Origin: JBDLRH01 sp039800165
GTDB taxonomy: Bacteria; Pseudomonadota; Gammaproteobacteria; Burkholderiales; Burkholderiaceae_C
Assembly (NCBI GenBank): GCA_039800165.1
Contig: JBDLRH010000116.1
Span: 1 to 35,171 of the forward strand
DNA: 35,171 bases
Reading direction: 5' to 3'
Shown piece after piece: positions 8,621 through 16,386 of this stretch. The translations under genes were made by a program, and so were the position numbers. Numbering within the stretch: position 1 is the first letter of the stretch; the number at the start of each line of letters is the position of its first letter. A model generated the notes under the pieces. That model worked only from the letters and a program-made list of their open reading frames with translations. It did no database searches and was not told where the DNA came from.

Positions 8621-9610
8621 TCAGAACGGCGACAGGCCCACCGCGCTGGCGGCGTTTTCGATCGGCACCGCAAAGCCGATGCCGATGAAGGTGCGTGCCG
8701 AGGTCGGGTTGAGGATGGCGGTGACGATGCCCACCACCTCGCCTTCCATCGTCACCAGCGGGCCGCCGGAGTTGCCGGGGTTGGCCGCCGCGTCGAACTG
8801 GATGAGGTTGCTCATCTCGTGGCCGCCTTCGGGCGAGCGGAACGAGCGCTTGAGGCCCGAGACGATGCCGGCCGAGGCTGACGGGCCGATGCCGAACGGG
8901 TAGCCCACCGCCATCACCTGATCGCCCGGCGCCAGCTTCTGGGTGGAGATCATGGTGGCTGCGATCAGGTCGTCGGGGATCTTGCTGGCCTGCAGCACCG
9001 CCAGGTCGTTCTCGGCCTGCACGCCGGTGATGTTGGCGCTGGCCTCCAGCCCGTCGGAGAAGGTGACCATGATGCGGTCGGCGCCCTGCACCACATGCAG
9101 GTTGGTGAGGATGATGCCCTTGTCGACGATCACCACGCCGGTGCCCACGCCAAGCTCGACCTCCTCGTCGTCGGCGGGGTTGACGGGCTTGGCGGGCGCG
9201 GCCTGCGGTGCCCCGGACTTGCGGCCGGCCTGCGCCTTCTCGGGCGGCAGGCGGCTCTTGCGCACGTAGCTGGTCACCCGCACCACCGACGGGCGGATGG
9301 TCTCGTAGGCCTTGGTCGCCTGCGAGGGCAGCGGCACGGTCTGCAGCGTCTTGACGACGGCCGCGTCGATGTCTTCCTGGGTGAACACGCGCGGGCCGGG
9401 CCGCAGCTGCAGCGCCAGCAAGACCGCGCACATCAGAGCCAGCACCGCAAGCGCCGTCCACAGGCCGCGCGGGCCGGTGAAGCCGCGGCGCAGCGCGGCC
9501 TGCATGCGCGCGCGCCGCGAAGCTGCAGGGGCCGCGGCCGCGTCGGCCGGCGTGGCGTCGGGCGTGGCCGCAGCGCGTGCGGATGTGCTGTACAGGGCAG
9601 GGCGGCGCAT
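8621..9610 (-). CDS. Membrane-anchored trypsin-like serine protease (S1C, DegS-like but PDZ-less)
   Basis: This encodes 329 residues. The first 50 are an Ala/Pro/Arg-rich cytoplasmic tail, followed by one membrane segment (about 51-69) and a chymotrypsin-fold domain that should face the periplasm. The catalytic triad is complete: His172 in TNLHVV, Asp202 in ENDLAVL and Ser281 in GNSGGPL. HtrA-family landmarks such as VMAVGYPFG and GIGFAVPIE are present. A short linker rich in Lys, Pro and Ala (about 119-147) lies before the core. The protein ends directly after the protease domain, so the PDZ domain that regulates DegS and DegP is missing. The ATG at 9610 gives MRRPALYSTS; an upstream extension to 9673 is possible but less likely. 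It heads the moxR-DUF58-VWA run, which suggests a shared envelope-quality function (inference). Confidence 0.9.
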   Translation of the reverse strand: MRRPALYSTSARAAATPDATPADAAAAPAASRRARMQAALRRGFTGPRGLWTALAVLALMCAVLLALQLRPGPRVFTQEDIDAAVVKTLQTVPLPSQATKAYETIRPSVVRVTSYVRKSRLPPEKAQAGRKSGAPQAAPAKPVNPADDEEVELGVGTGVVIVDKGIILTNLHVVQGADRIMVTFSDGLEASANITGVQAENDLAVLQASKIPDDLIAATMISTQKLAPGDQVMAVGYPFGIGPSASAGIVSGLKRSFRSPEGGHEMSNLIQFDAAANPGNSGGPLVTMEGEVVGIVTAILNPTSARTFIGIGFAVPIENAASAVGLSPF

Positions 9611-9687
9611 GGGCTTCAAGTTAGCATGGTTTGGCGGGCTGTGCACGCATCGCGCGCCCCTTGTTGCATCCACGGCATGATCGGCCC

Positions 9688-10509
9688 ATGTTGCGCTGGC
9701 TGGATACCCACTGTCACCTGGACGCCCCCGAGTTCGTCGCCGATGTGACGGCGGTGCGTGAGCGTGCGCGCACCGAAGCGGTGCGGCTGTGCGTGCTGCC
9801 GGCGGTGGAAGTGGCGAACTTCAGCGCGGTGCGCGAACTGGCGCATGCGCACGGTGACGCCTATGCGCTGGGCATCCATCCGCTGTACACGCCGCAGGCC
9901 GCCGAGAGCGACGTGGATCGGCTCGAGCGCGAGCTGCGCCAGCGCATTGACGACCCGCGCCTGGTGGCGGTGGGCGAGATCGGCCTGGATCATTTTGTGC
10001 CGGGGCTCGACCGCGAACGCCAGGAGTTTTTTTACCGCGCGCAGCTGCAGGTTGCGCAGCGCCTGGGGCTGCCGGTGATCCTGCATGTGCGGCGCTCGGC
10101 CGACCGGCTGCTCAAGCACCTGCGCGAGGTGCCGGTGCACTCGGGCATTGCGCATGCGTTCAACGGCAGCGAGCAGCAGGCGCAGGCCTTTGTGGACCTG
10201 GGCTTCAAGCTCGGCTTTGGCGGCGCGGTGACCTTCGAGCGCGCGCTGCAGTTGCGCCGTCTGGCGGCCACACTGCCGGCGCACGCGATCGTGCTGGAGA
10301 CCGACGCGCCCGACATTGCGCCGCAGTGGCTGTACCGCACCGCCGAACAACGCGCCAGCGGTCATGCACAGGGCCGCAACGAGCCCGCCGAGCTGCCGCG
10401 CATCGCGCGCGTGGTGGCCGAGCTGCGCGGCATCGACGAGGCCACCCTGGCCACCCAGTGCGAGGCCAATGCGGTGGCTGCGCTGCCGCGGCTGGCCGCA
10501 CTGCTGTGA
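9688..10509 (+). CDS. TatD family metal-dependent hydrolase (DNase)
   Basis: This encodes 273 residues, near the family norm. TatD proteins are amidohydrolase-fold, metal-dependent nucleases implicated in DNA repair and turnover. Metal-binding landmarks are visible: DTHCHLD (6-12), the glutamate in VGEIGLD, the histidine in ILHVRR, the histidine in AHAFNGS, and ETDAPDIAP. The ATG at 9688 gives MLRWLDTHCHLD, which places the metal motif at the very N-terminus as usual; an earlier in-frame ATG at 9631 would add an unrelated arginine-rich leader. The gene is divergent from the protease gene across 77 bases and is followed by a 70-base gap before the spermidine-synthase-like gene. No unusual features were seen. 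Confidence 0.95.
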   Translation: MLRWLDTHCHLDAPEFVADVTAVRERARTEAVRLCVLPAVEVANFSAVRELAHAHGDAYALGIHPLYTPQAAESDVDRLERELRQRIDDPRLVAVGEIGLDHFVPGLDRERQEFFYRAQLQVAQRLGLPVILHVRRSADRLLKHLREVPVHSGIAHAFNGSEQQAQAFVDLGFKLGFGGAVTFERALQLRRLAATLPAHAIVLETDAPDIAPQWLYRTAEQRASGHAQGRNEPAELPRIARVVAELRGIDEATLATQCEANAVAALPRLAALL

Positions 10510-10579
10510 GGCCGCACGCCAGGGTCTGAGCGCGCGCAGCACCGGACCCAGCGCTTGACGCTTGACTACAGTGACGGCG

Positions 10580-11347
10580 ATGGCATCACGCAAGACCCCC
10601 ACCGCGGCCCTGCCCGAAGTCCACTTCTCGGACCACGGGCGGGTGCGCTACCTGCACCTGGGTACCGAGTGGGTGCAGGGCTCGATGCGGCTGGATGCGC
10701 CCGACGAGATCGACCTGGACTATGTGCAGCGCATGATGGCCTGGCTGCTGTTCGTGGACGCGGCCACGGTGCCTGCGCGCCACGCGATGCAGCTGGGCCT
10801 GGGGGCGGGGGCACTCACCAAGTTCTGCCGGCGCCGCCTGCGCATGAAGACCACCGCGATCGAGCTCAACCCGCAGGTGGTGGCGGCCTGCCGGCTGTGG
10901 TTCAAGCTGCCGGCTGACGACATCAAGCTGTCGGTGGTGCTGGGGGATGCGGCCGAGGTGGCCGCGCACGAGCACTGGCGCGGCCAGGTCGATGCGCTGC
11001 AGGTGGACCTGTATGACCACGAGGCCGCCGCGCCGGTGCTCGACAGCGCCGCCTTTTATGCCGACTGCCGCCGCCTGCTGAGCGATGACGGCTGCATGAC
11101 GGTGAACCTGTTTGGCCGCCAGTCGAGCTACGGGCGCAGCCTGCAGCGCATCGTGTCGGCCTTTGGCGAAGAGGCGGTGTGGGCGTTTCGCCCCACGCGC
11201 GAAGGCAACACCGTGGTGCTGGCCCTGCGCACGCCGGTGCAGCCGCGCCGCGGCGAGCTGGCCGCGCGTGCCGACATCGTGCGCGAACGCTTCGGCCTGC
11301 CGGCGCAGCGCTGGCTGAGGGTGTTGCGACCTGTATCAGGCCGCTGA
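10580..11347 (+). CDS. Spermidine-synthase-like (SpeE family) methyltransferase-fold protein
   Basis: This encodes 255 residues. It has the Rossmann-like fold shared by aminopropyltransferases and methyltransferases: the cofactor glycine motif LGLGAGALTKF, the acidic strand end AIELNPQVV, and VDLYDHEAA in place of the catalytic DxxDP of true spermidine synthases. Such proteins are widespread in Burkholderiales and are commonly annotated as spermidine synthase-like, but the altered motif makes polyamine synthesis uncertain. The ATG at 10580 (MASRKTPTAALPEV) was chosen over one six codons upstream. A TACAGT sequence ends 7 bases before this ATG, so a leaderless transcript is possible. The gene stands 70 bases after tatD on the same strand. 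Confidence 0.85.
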   Translation: MASRKTPTAALPEVHFSDHGRVRYLHLGTEWVQGSMRLDAPDEIDLDYVQRMMAWLLFVDAATVPARHAMQLGLGAGALTKFCRRRLRMKTTAIELNPQVVAACRLWFKLPADDIKLSVVLGDAAEVAAHEHWRGQVDALQVDLYDHEAAAPVLDSAAFYADCRRLLSDDGCMTVNLFGRQSSYGRSLQRIVSAFGEEAVWAFRPTREGNTVVLALRTPVQPRRGELAARADIVRERFGLPAQRWLRVLRPVSGR

Positions 11348-11402
11348 CCCGGCGCCGCGCGGCATACGTGAAATCCACATGCGCGGGCGGCCGGGGCGCC
11401 GC

Positions 11403-11408
11403 CACAAT
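11403..11408 (+). promoter_or_regulatory. Candidate -10 element (CACAAT) for tctB-tctA
   Basis: CACAAT lies 30 bases upstream of the tctB GTG, and a strong Shine-Dalgarno follows it. The hexamer and downstream GC-rich sequence match those before tctC and the quinone oxidoreductase. No convincing -35 element is visible. Confidence 0.4.
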
Positions 11409-11438
11409 CTGCCGGTCGTTTCATCAGGAGACAACCGC

Positions 11439-11927
11439 GTGAAGATCAAGAGCCAGAAGGACTTCGTGTCCGGCCTCATGTTCAGCATCATCGGTGCGGC
11501 GTTTGCGTTCGGCGCCACCAAGTACAGCCTGGGCACCGGCGCACGCATGGGCCCGGGCTACTTTCCTTTGCTGCTGGGGGTGCTGCTGTGCATCGTCGGC
11601 GTGGTCGTCGCTTTCAAGGCGCTGGTGGTCGAAACGGCGGACGGCGAGCCGATCGGCAAGATCGCCTGGAAGCCGCTGGGTTTCATCATCGGCGCCAACG
11701 TGCTGTTTGGCATCCTGCTGGGGGGCCTGCCGGGATTGAAGATTCCGGCGATGGGCCTGATCGTCGCGATCTACGGCCTGGTACTGGTGGCCAGCCTCGC
11801 AGGCGACCGCTTCAAGCTGCGCGAGGTGCTGGTGCTGGCGACAGTGCTGGCCGTGGGCAGCTACGGCGCCTTCGTGATGCTGCTCAAGCTGCAGTTCCCG
11901 GTCTGGCCGACCTTCATCACCAACTGA
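11439..11927 (+). CDS. tctB: Tripartite tricarboxylate transporter small membrane subunit TctB
   Basis: This encodes 162 residues with about four membrane segments, as expected for TctB, the small membrane subunit of TctCBA solute importers. The N-terminal KIKSQKDFVSGLMF and the GTGARMGPGYFPLLLG segment are family hallmarks. The start is a GTG: AGGAG at 11426-11430 lies 8 bases upstream, and an ATG-initiated extension from 11379 would run through that ribosome-binding site with an arginine-rich leader. The gene is followed by tctA after 10 bases, and the tctA Shine-Dalgarno overlaps the tctB stop codon, so the two are coupled. The solute-binding subunit is encoded downstream of tctA, past a terminator. 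Confidence 0.92.
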   Translation: MKIKSQKDFVSGLMFSIIGAAFAFGATKYSLGTGARMGPGYFPLLLGVLLCIVGVVVAFKALVVETADGEPIGKIAWKPLGFIIGANVLFGILLGGLPGLKIPAMGLIVAIYGLVLVASLAGDRFKLREVLVLATVLAVGSYGAFVMLLKLQFPVWPTFITN

Positions 11928-11937
11928 GGAGCACGCC

Positions 11938-13449
11938 ATGGATCTGTTCAACAACCTGGCGCTGGGCTTCAGCGTTGCGTTCACTCTGCAAAACCTGGCC
12001 TACGCCTTTGTCGGCTGCCTGCTGGGCACGCTGATCGGCGTGCTGCCCGGTGTGGGCCCGGTGGCCACCATCGCGATGCTGCTGCCGGCCACCTATGCGC
12101 TGCCGCCGGTGGCCGCGCTGATCATGCTTGCCGGCATCTACTACGGCGCGCAGTATGGTGGCTCGACCACCGCCATCCTGGTGAACCTGCCGGGCGAATC
12201 GTCGTCGGTGGTGACGGTGATCGACGGCTACCAGATGGCGCGCAACGGACGCGCCGGCCCGGCGCTGGCGGCGGCGGGCCTGGGCTCGTTCTTCGCCGGC
12301 TGCGTGGGCACGCTGATCCTGGCGGCCTTTGCCGCACCGCTGACCGAGGTGGCCTTCAAGTTCGGCCCGGCCGAATACTTCAGCCTGATGGTGCTGGGCC
12401 TGATCGGTGCCGTGGTGCTGGCCTCGGGCTCGCTGATCAAGGCCGTGGGCATGATCCTGCTGGGTCTGCTGCTCGGCCTGGTGGGCACCGACGTGAACTC
12501 GGGTGTGGCGCGCTACAGCTTCGACATCCCTGAGCTGACCGACGGCATCGGATTCATCGTGGTGGCGATGGGCATCTTCGGCTACGGCGAGATCATCCAT
12601 AACCTGTCGCACCCCGAAGACAAGCGTGAGGTCTTCACCGGCAAGGTGCAGGGCCTGATGCCGACCAAGGAAGACTTCAAGCGCCTGGTGCCTGCGGTGC
12701 TGCGTGGCACCGCACTGGGCTCGGCGCTGGGCATCCTGCCCGGCGGCGGTGCGCTGCTGTCGGCTTTTGCGGCCTACACCATCGAGAAGAAGACCAAGCT
12801 CAAGCCGGGCGAGGTGCCGTTCGGCAAGGGCAACATCCGCGGCGTGGCGGCACCCGAGGCGGCCAACAACGCCGGCTCGCAGACCTCGTTCATCCCGCTG
12901 CTGACGCTGGGCATTCCGCCCAACGCGGTGATGGCGCTCATGGTGGGTGCGATGACCATCCACAACATCCAGCCCGGCCCGCAGGTGATGACCAGTAACC
13001 CGCAGCTGTTCTGGGGCCTGATCGCCTCGATGTGGATCGGCAACCTGATGCTGGTGATCCTGAACCTGCCGCTCATCGGCATCTGGATCAAGCTGCTGAC
13101 CGTGCCCTACCGCTGGCTGTTCCCGGCGATCGTGCTGTTCTGCGCGATCGGCGTGTACTCGACCAACAACAACACCTGGGACATCTGGATGGTGGCGCTG
13201 TTCGGTGTGGTGGGCTACGCCTTCATCAAGCTCGGCTGCGAACCGGCTCCGCTGCTGCTGGGCTTCATCCTCGGCCCGATGATGGAAGAGAACCTGCGCC
13301 GTGCGCTGCTGCTGTCGCGCGGCGACTGGAGCGTGCTGGTCACGCGGCCACTGTCGGCCACGCTGCTGGCGATGGCCTTGCTGCTGCTCATCATCGTGCT
13401 GTTGCCGGCGGTGAAGAAGCAGCGAGAGGAAGCCTTCGTCGAAGACTGA
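11938..13449 (+). CDS. tctA: Tripartite tricarboxylate transporter large membrane subunit TctA
   Basis: This encodes 503 residues, the standard TctA length, with about 12 hydrophobic segments. TctA is the channel-forming subunit that moves carboxylates or similar solutes with a cation, using the periplasmic TctC-type binding protein. Visible family motifs are GVLPGVGPVATIAMLLP near 34-50, YYGAQYGGSTTAIL near 68-81, and GILPGGGALLSAFAAY about residue 265. AGGAG lies 6 bases before the ATG. The stop is followed by a rho-independent terminator at 13471-13501, which separates tctBA from tctC even though the three products should work together. Confidence 0.96.
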   Translation: MDLFNNLALGFSVAFTLQNLAYAFVGCLLGTLIGVLPGVGPVATIAMLLPATYALPPVAALIMLAGIYYGAQYGGSTTAILVNLPGESSSVVTVIDGYQMARNGRAGPALAAAGLGSFFAGCVGTLILAAFAAPLTEVAFKFGPAEYFSLMVLGLIGAVVLASGSLIKAVGMILLGLLLGLVGTDVNSGVARYSFDIPELTDGIGFIVVAMGIFGYGEIIHNLSHPEDKREVFTGKVQGLMPTKEDFKRLVPAVLRGTALGSALGILPGGGALLSAFAAYTIEKKTKLKPGEVPFGKGNIRGVAAPEAANNAGSQTSFIPLLTLGIPPNAVMALMVGAMTIHNIQPGPQVMTSNPQLFWGLIASMWIGNLMLVILNLPLIGIWIKLLTVPYRWLFPAIVLFCAIGVYSTNNNTWDIWMVALFGVVGYAFIKLGCEPAPLLLGFILGPMMEENLRRALLLSRGDWSVLVTRPLSATLLAMALLLLIIVLLPAVKKQREEAFVED

Positions 13450-13470
13450 CGGCATCCGGCCTCGGCCTCG

Positions 13471-13501
13471 CAACGGCGCCCCAGGGCGCCGTTGTGTTTT
13501 T
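13471..13501 (+). terminator. Rho-independent terminator after tctA
   Basis: A perfect 10-bp stem (CAACGGCGCC with GGCGCCGTTG) encloses a 4-base loop and is followed by TGTTTTT. It starts 21 bases after the tctA stop. It should end the tctBA transcript before tctC, so tctC needs its own promoter. Confidence 0.85.
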
Positions 13502-13536
13502 GGGGCGGCGTGCAGGGCGCACGCCTGGCGGCCAGT

Positions 13537-13588
13537 CCCGACCGGCATTCCCGACCGCCGTGCCCGACCGCCATTCCCGACCGCGACA
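13537..13588. repeat. Four-copy 13-bp direct repeat (CCCGACCG core) upstream of tctC
   Basis: CCCGACCG recurs exactly at 13537, 13550, 13563 and 13576, with a strict 13-bp period. The full units are CCCGACCGGCATT, CCCGACCGCCGTG, CCCGACCGCCATT and CCCGACCGCGACA. The array lies between the tctA terminator and the candidate tctC promoter. It may be a regulator-binding array or a simple replication-slippage product. Confidence 0.85.
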
Positions 13589-13609
13589 GGCTGCCAAGGG
13601 CCGCTCGGT

Positions 13610-13615
13610 CACAAT
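13610..13615 (+). promoter_or_regulatory. Candidate -10 element (CACAAT) for tctC
   Basis: CACAAT lies 65 bases upstream of the tctC ATG and 22 bases downstream of the 13-bp repeat array. A promoter is expected here because a terminator precedes tctC. A GCGACA at 13583-13588 could be a weak -35 but the 21-base spacing is too long. Confidence 0.4.
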
Positions 13616-13680
13616 CGCCGCCTCATGCCCGCCGTGGCCCTGCCACGCAGCCACCTCAAGAGCCATCAGGAGACAGACGC

Positions 13681-14643
13681 ATGCAACGACGTTCGCTACT
13701 CACCGCTGCCGCTGCGCTGGCGCTGCCGGTGGCCGCGCACGCACAGGCCTATCCCAGCAAGCCGGTGCGGCTGGTGGTGCCGTTCCCGGCCGGTGGCGCC
13801 ACCGACCTGTTCGCGCGGGTGCTGTCGCAAAAGCTCGGCGAGAAGCTGGGCCAGTCGGTGGTGGTGGAAAACCGCCCCGGCGCCGGCGGCACGCTGGGCT
13901 CGGACCTGGTGGCCAAGGCGCAGGCCGACGGCTACACGCTGTTGCTGGCCACCTCGAGCACCCACACCATCGGCCCGAATCTCAACCCGCGCATGCCTTA
14001 CGACGCGGTGCGCGACTTCACGCCGATCGCCCATGTGGGCAATGCGCCGAGCATCATGCTGGTGCCCAACACCTCGCCGGCCAGGTCGGTCAAGGAATGG
14101 ATCGACCACAGCCGCAAGAACCCCGGGCGGCTGAACTACGGCTCCAGCGGCAACGGCACCATCGTGCAGCTCACCGCCGAGCTGTTCAAGGCACAGGCCG
14201 GCCTGTTCGTGGTGCACATTCCCTACCGCGGCACCGCGCTGGCCATTCCGGACCTGGCCAGCGGCAAGCTCGATGTGATGTTCGATTCACTGCCTACCGG
14301 GCTGCCGCATGTGCGCGAAGGCCGTCTGCGCGCGCTGGGCGTCACCTCGCTCAAGCGCACGCCGCTGGCCCCTGAACTGCCCGCCATCTCCGAGGTGTTG
14401 CCGGGCTTCGAGTCCAACACCTGGTTCGGCCTGTACGGCCCGCGCGGCCTGCCCGACGGCGTGGTGGCACGCGCCAACGCTGCAGCCAACGAGGCGCTGG
14501 CCGATGCCGACATCAAGGACCGCCTGTCGCGCCTGGGCATCGAGCCGGTGGGCGGCACGCCCGCGCAGTTCACCCAGATGCTGGCCTCTGACATGGCCAA
14601 GTGGAAGCGCATCATCAGCGAGCGCAAGATCACCCTGGAGTGA
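13681..14643 (+). CDS. tctC: Tripartite tricarboxylate transporter substrate-binding protein (Bug family, TctC)
   Basis: This encodes 320 residues. Bug/TctC proteins are periplasmic solute-binding proteins that feed the TctBA membrane subunits. An export signal is clear: basic start MQRRSLL, hydrophobic core, and a likely cleavage after AHA near residue 21. Typical Bug landmarks are YPSKPVRLVVPFPAGGATD just after the signal, VVENRPGAGG near 61-70, and YRGTAL near 182. AGGAG lies 8 bases upstream of the ATG, in a 12-base leader sequence (CATCAGGAGACA) identical to that before tctB. It sits beyond the tctA terminator and immediately before the GGT-like enzyme gene. A 9-bp hairpin begins at its stop codon. 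The bound solute cannot be told from sequence. Confidence 0.94.
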   Translation: MQRRSLLTAAAALALPVAAHAQAYPSKPVRLVVPFPAGGATDLFARVLSQKLGEKLGQSVVVENRPGAGGTLGSDLVAKAQADGYTLLLATSSTHTIGPNLNPRMPYDAVRDFTPIAHVGNAPSIMLVPNTSPARSVKEWIDHSRKNPGRLNYGSSGNGTIVQLTAELFKAQAGLFVVHIPYRGTALAIPDLASGKLDVMFDSLPTGLPHVREGRLRALGVTSLKRTPLAPELPAISEVLPGFESNTWFGLYGPRGLPDGVVARANAAANEALADADIKDRLSRLGIEPVGGTPAQFTQMLASDMAKWKRIISERKITLE

Positions 14644-14663
14644 CCGGGCGGCAGGCCCGGTCA
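14641..14663 (+). promoter_or_regulatory. Hairpin spanning the tctC stop codon, no T-tract
   Basis: A perfect 9-bp inverted repeat (TGACCGGGC with GCCCGGTCA, 5-base loop) begins with the tctC stop codon. It is not followed by a run of T, so it is unlikely to be a normal intrinsic terminator. It could stabilise the tctC transcript or partly attenuate the next gene. Confidence 0.55.
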
Positions 14664-14711
14664 CGCACAACGCGGAACACGCAAGACACAACGCACCACA
14701 CCGGTTTCATC

Positions 14712-16334
14712 ATGCACTTTGACTTCAACAATCCCTACCTCTCCACCCGGCTGCCGGTGTTCGCACGCAATGTGGTGTCCACCTCGCATCCGCTGGCAGC
14801 ACAGGCCGGCCTGCGCATGCTGTGGAAGGGCGGCAATGCGGTGGATGCGGCCATCGCGGCGGCAGCGGCTATCACCATCTGCGAGCCGGTGTCCAACGGC
14901 CTGGGCAGCGACGCCTTCTGCATCCTGTGGGACGGCCAGCAGCTGCACGGCCTGAACGCATCGGGCGGCGCGCCGCGCGCCTGGACGCCCGAATACTTCA
15001 AGCGCAAGTACGGCATGGACGCGACCACGCCGCCCAAGCGTGGCTTCGATTCGGTGACGGTGCCCGGCGCGGTATCGGCCTGGGTCACCATGAGCGAAAA
15101 GTTCGGCAAGCTGCCGTTTGCCGACCTGCTGGAGCCGGCCATCGAGATCGCCGAGCGCGGCTACCTGATGCCGGTGGTGGTGCAGCAGAAGTGGGAGGCG
15201 GCCACCGAAGAGCTGCGCAACCTGCCCGGCTTTGCCGAGAGCTTTCTCCCCTGGGGCCGTGCGCCCAAGGTCGGCGAGCTGTTCCAGTTCAAGGGCGCAG
15301 CGCGCGGGCTGCGTGCGATTGCCGCCACCAAGGGCCAGGCTTTCTACGGCGGCGAGATTGCGCAGGCCATCGAGAAGTTCTCTGCCCAGAACGGCGGCAG
15401 CCTGACCGCGAAGGACTTTGCCGAGTACAAGCCCGAGTGGGTCAAGCCGATCGAGAAGAACTACCGCGGCTACACCGTCCACGAGATCCCGCCCAACGGG
15501 CAGGGCATTGCGGCGCTGATTGCACTTGGCATCCTTGACCACTTCGACCTGGCCTCGCTGCCGGTTGACGGCGTGGATTCGCAGCACCTGCAGATCGAGG
15601 CGATGAAGCTCGCCTTTGCCGACACCTACCGCTACGTGGCCGAGCGCTCGGCGATGCATGTCACCACCGACCAGCTGCTGGACAGCAGTTACCTCGCCAG
15701 CCGCGCCAAGCTGATCGACATGAAGCGCGCGCAGGACTTCCAGGCCGGCAATCCGGTCAAGGGCGGCACCATCTACCTGAGTGCGGCCGACGAGAACGGC
15801 ATGATGGTCAGCTTCATCCAGAGCAACTACATGGGCTTCGGTTCGGGCTGCGTGGAGCCGCACTTCGGCATCAGCATGCAAAACCGCGGCCACGGCTTCG
15901 GGCTCGACCGCGACGGCAAGAACCCGGCCAACCAGGTGGCGCCGGGCAAGCGGCCGTTCCACACCATCATTCCGGCCTTCCTCACCAAGGACGGCCAGCC
16001 GGTGATGAGCTTTGGCGTGATGGGCGGCAACATGCAGCCGCAGGGCCACATGCAGACGCTGGTGCGCATGCTCGACTACGGCCAGAACCCGCAGGCTGCG
16101 TGCGACGCACCGCGCTGGCGCTTCAACCAGGGCTTCGAGATCAACGTCGAGTCGCAAATGAAAGCGGCCACGGTGCAGGGCCTGTCCGATCGCGGTCACC
16201 GCATGGATGTGATCAACGACTCGTACCAGGACTTCGGCTCGGGCCAGTTCATCTGGCGCGCCGGCAACCCCAAGACCGAGGGCTATGTGGTGGCCAGCGA
16301 TTCGCGCCGCGACGGCCAGGCCGCGGGCTTCTGA
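14712..16334 (+). CDS. Gamma-glutamyltransferase family protein (no signal peptide)
   Basis: This encodes 540 residues. It belongs to the gamma-glutamyltransferase/cephalosporin-acylase family of Ntn hydrolases, which self-cleave and act on gamma-glutamyl or related amides. The likely nucleophile is Thr353 in GGTIYLSAAD; its distance to the conserved Asp matches the E. coli enzyme. Other landmarks are GGNAVDAAIAAA (40-51), PGAVSAW (118-124), PPNGQGIAAL (260-269) and FGVMGGNMQPQGH. Unlike secreted GGTs, the N-terminus (MHFDFNNPYL) shows no signal peptide, so it is probably cytoplasmic. The usual substrate-pocket SGRAP motif reads SGGAP here, so the substrate may differ from glutathione. It lies 68 bases after tctC, suggesting that the imported solute is its substrate (inference). 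Confidence 0.9.
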   Translation: MHFDFNNPYLSTRLPVFARNVVSTSHPLAAQAGLRMLWKGGNAVDAAIAAAAAITICEPVSNGLGSDAFCILWDGQQLHGLNASGGAPRAWTPEYFKRKYGMDATTPPKRGFDSVTVPGAVSAWVTMSEKFGKLPFADLLEPAIEIAERGYLMPVVVQQKWEAATEELRNLPGFAESFLPWGRAPKVGELFQFKGAARGLRAIAATKGQAFYGGEIAQAIEKFSAQNGGSLTAKDFAEYKPEWVKPIEKNYRGYTVHEIPPNGQGIAALIALGILDHFDLASLPVDGVDSQHLQIEAMKLAFADTYRYVAERSAMHVTTDQLLDSSYLASRAKLIDMKRAQDFQAGNPVKGGTIYLSAADENGMMVSFIQSNYMGFGSGCVEPHFGISMQNRGHGFGLDRDGKNPANQVAPGKRPFHTIIPAFLTKDGQPVMSFGVMGGNMQPQGHMQTLVRMLDYGQNPQAACDAPRWRFNQGFEINVESQMKAATVQGLSDRGHRMDVINDSYQDFGSGQFIWRAGNPKTEGYVVASDSRRDGQAAGF

Positions 16335-16386
16335 CCGGTTTGCACCGCAGGCCCTGCTTGCACCGCTTGTATCGCCGCACCGCCAC

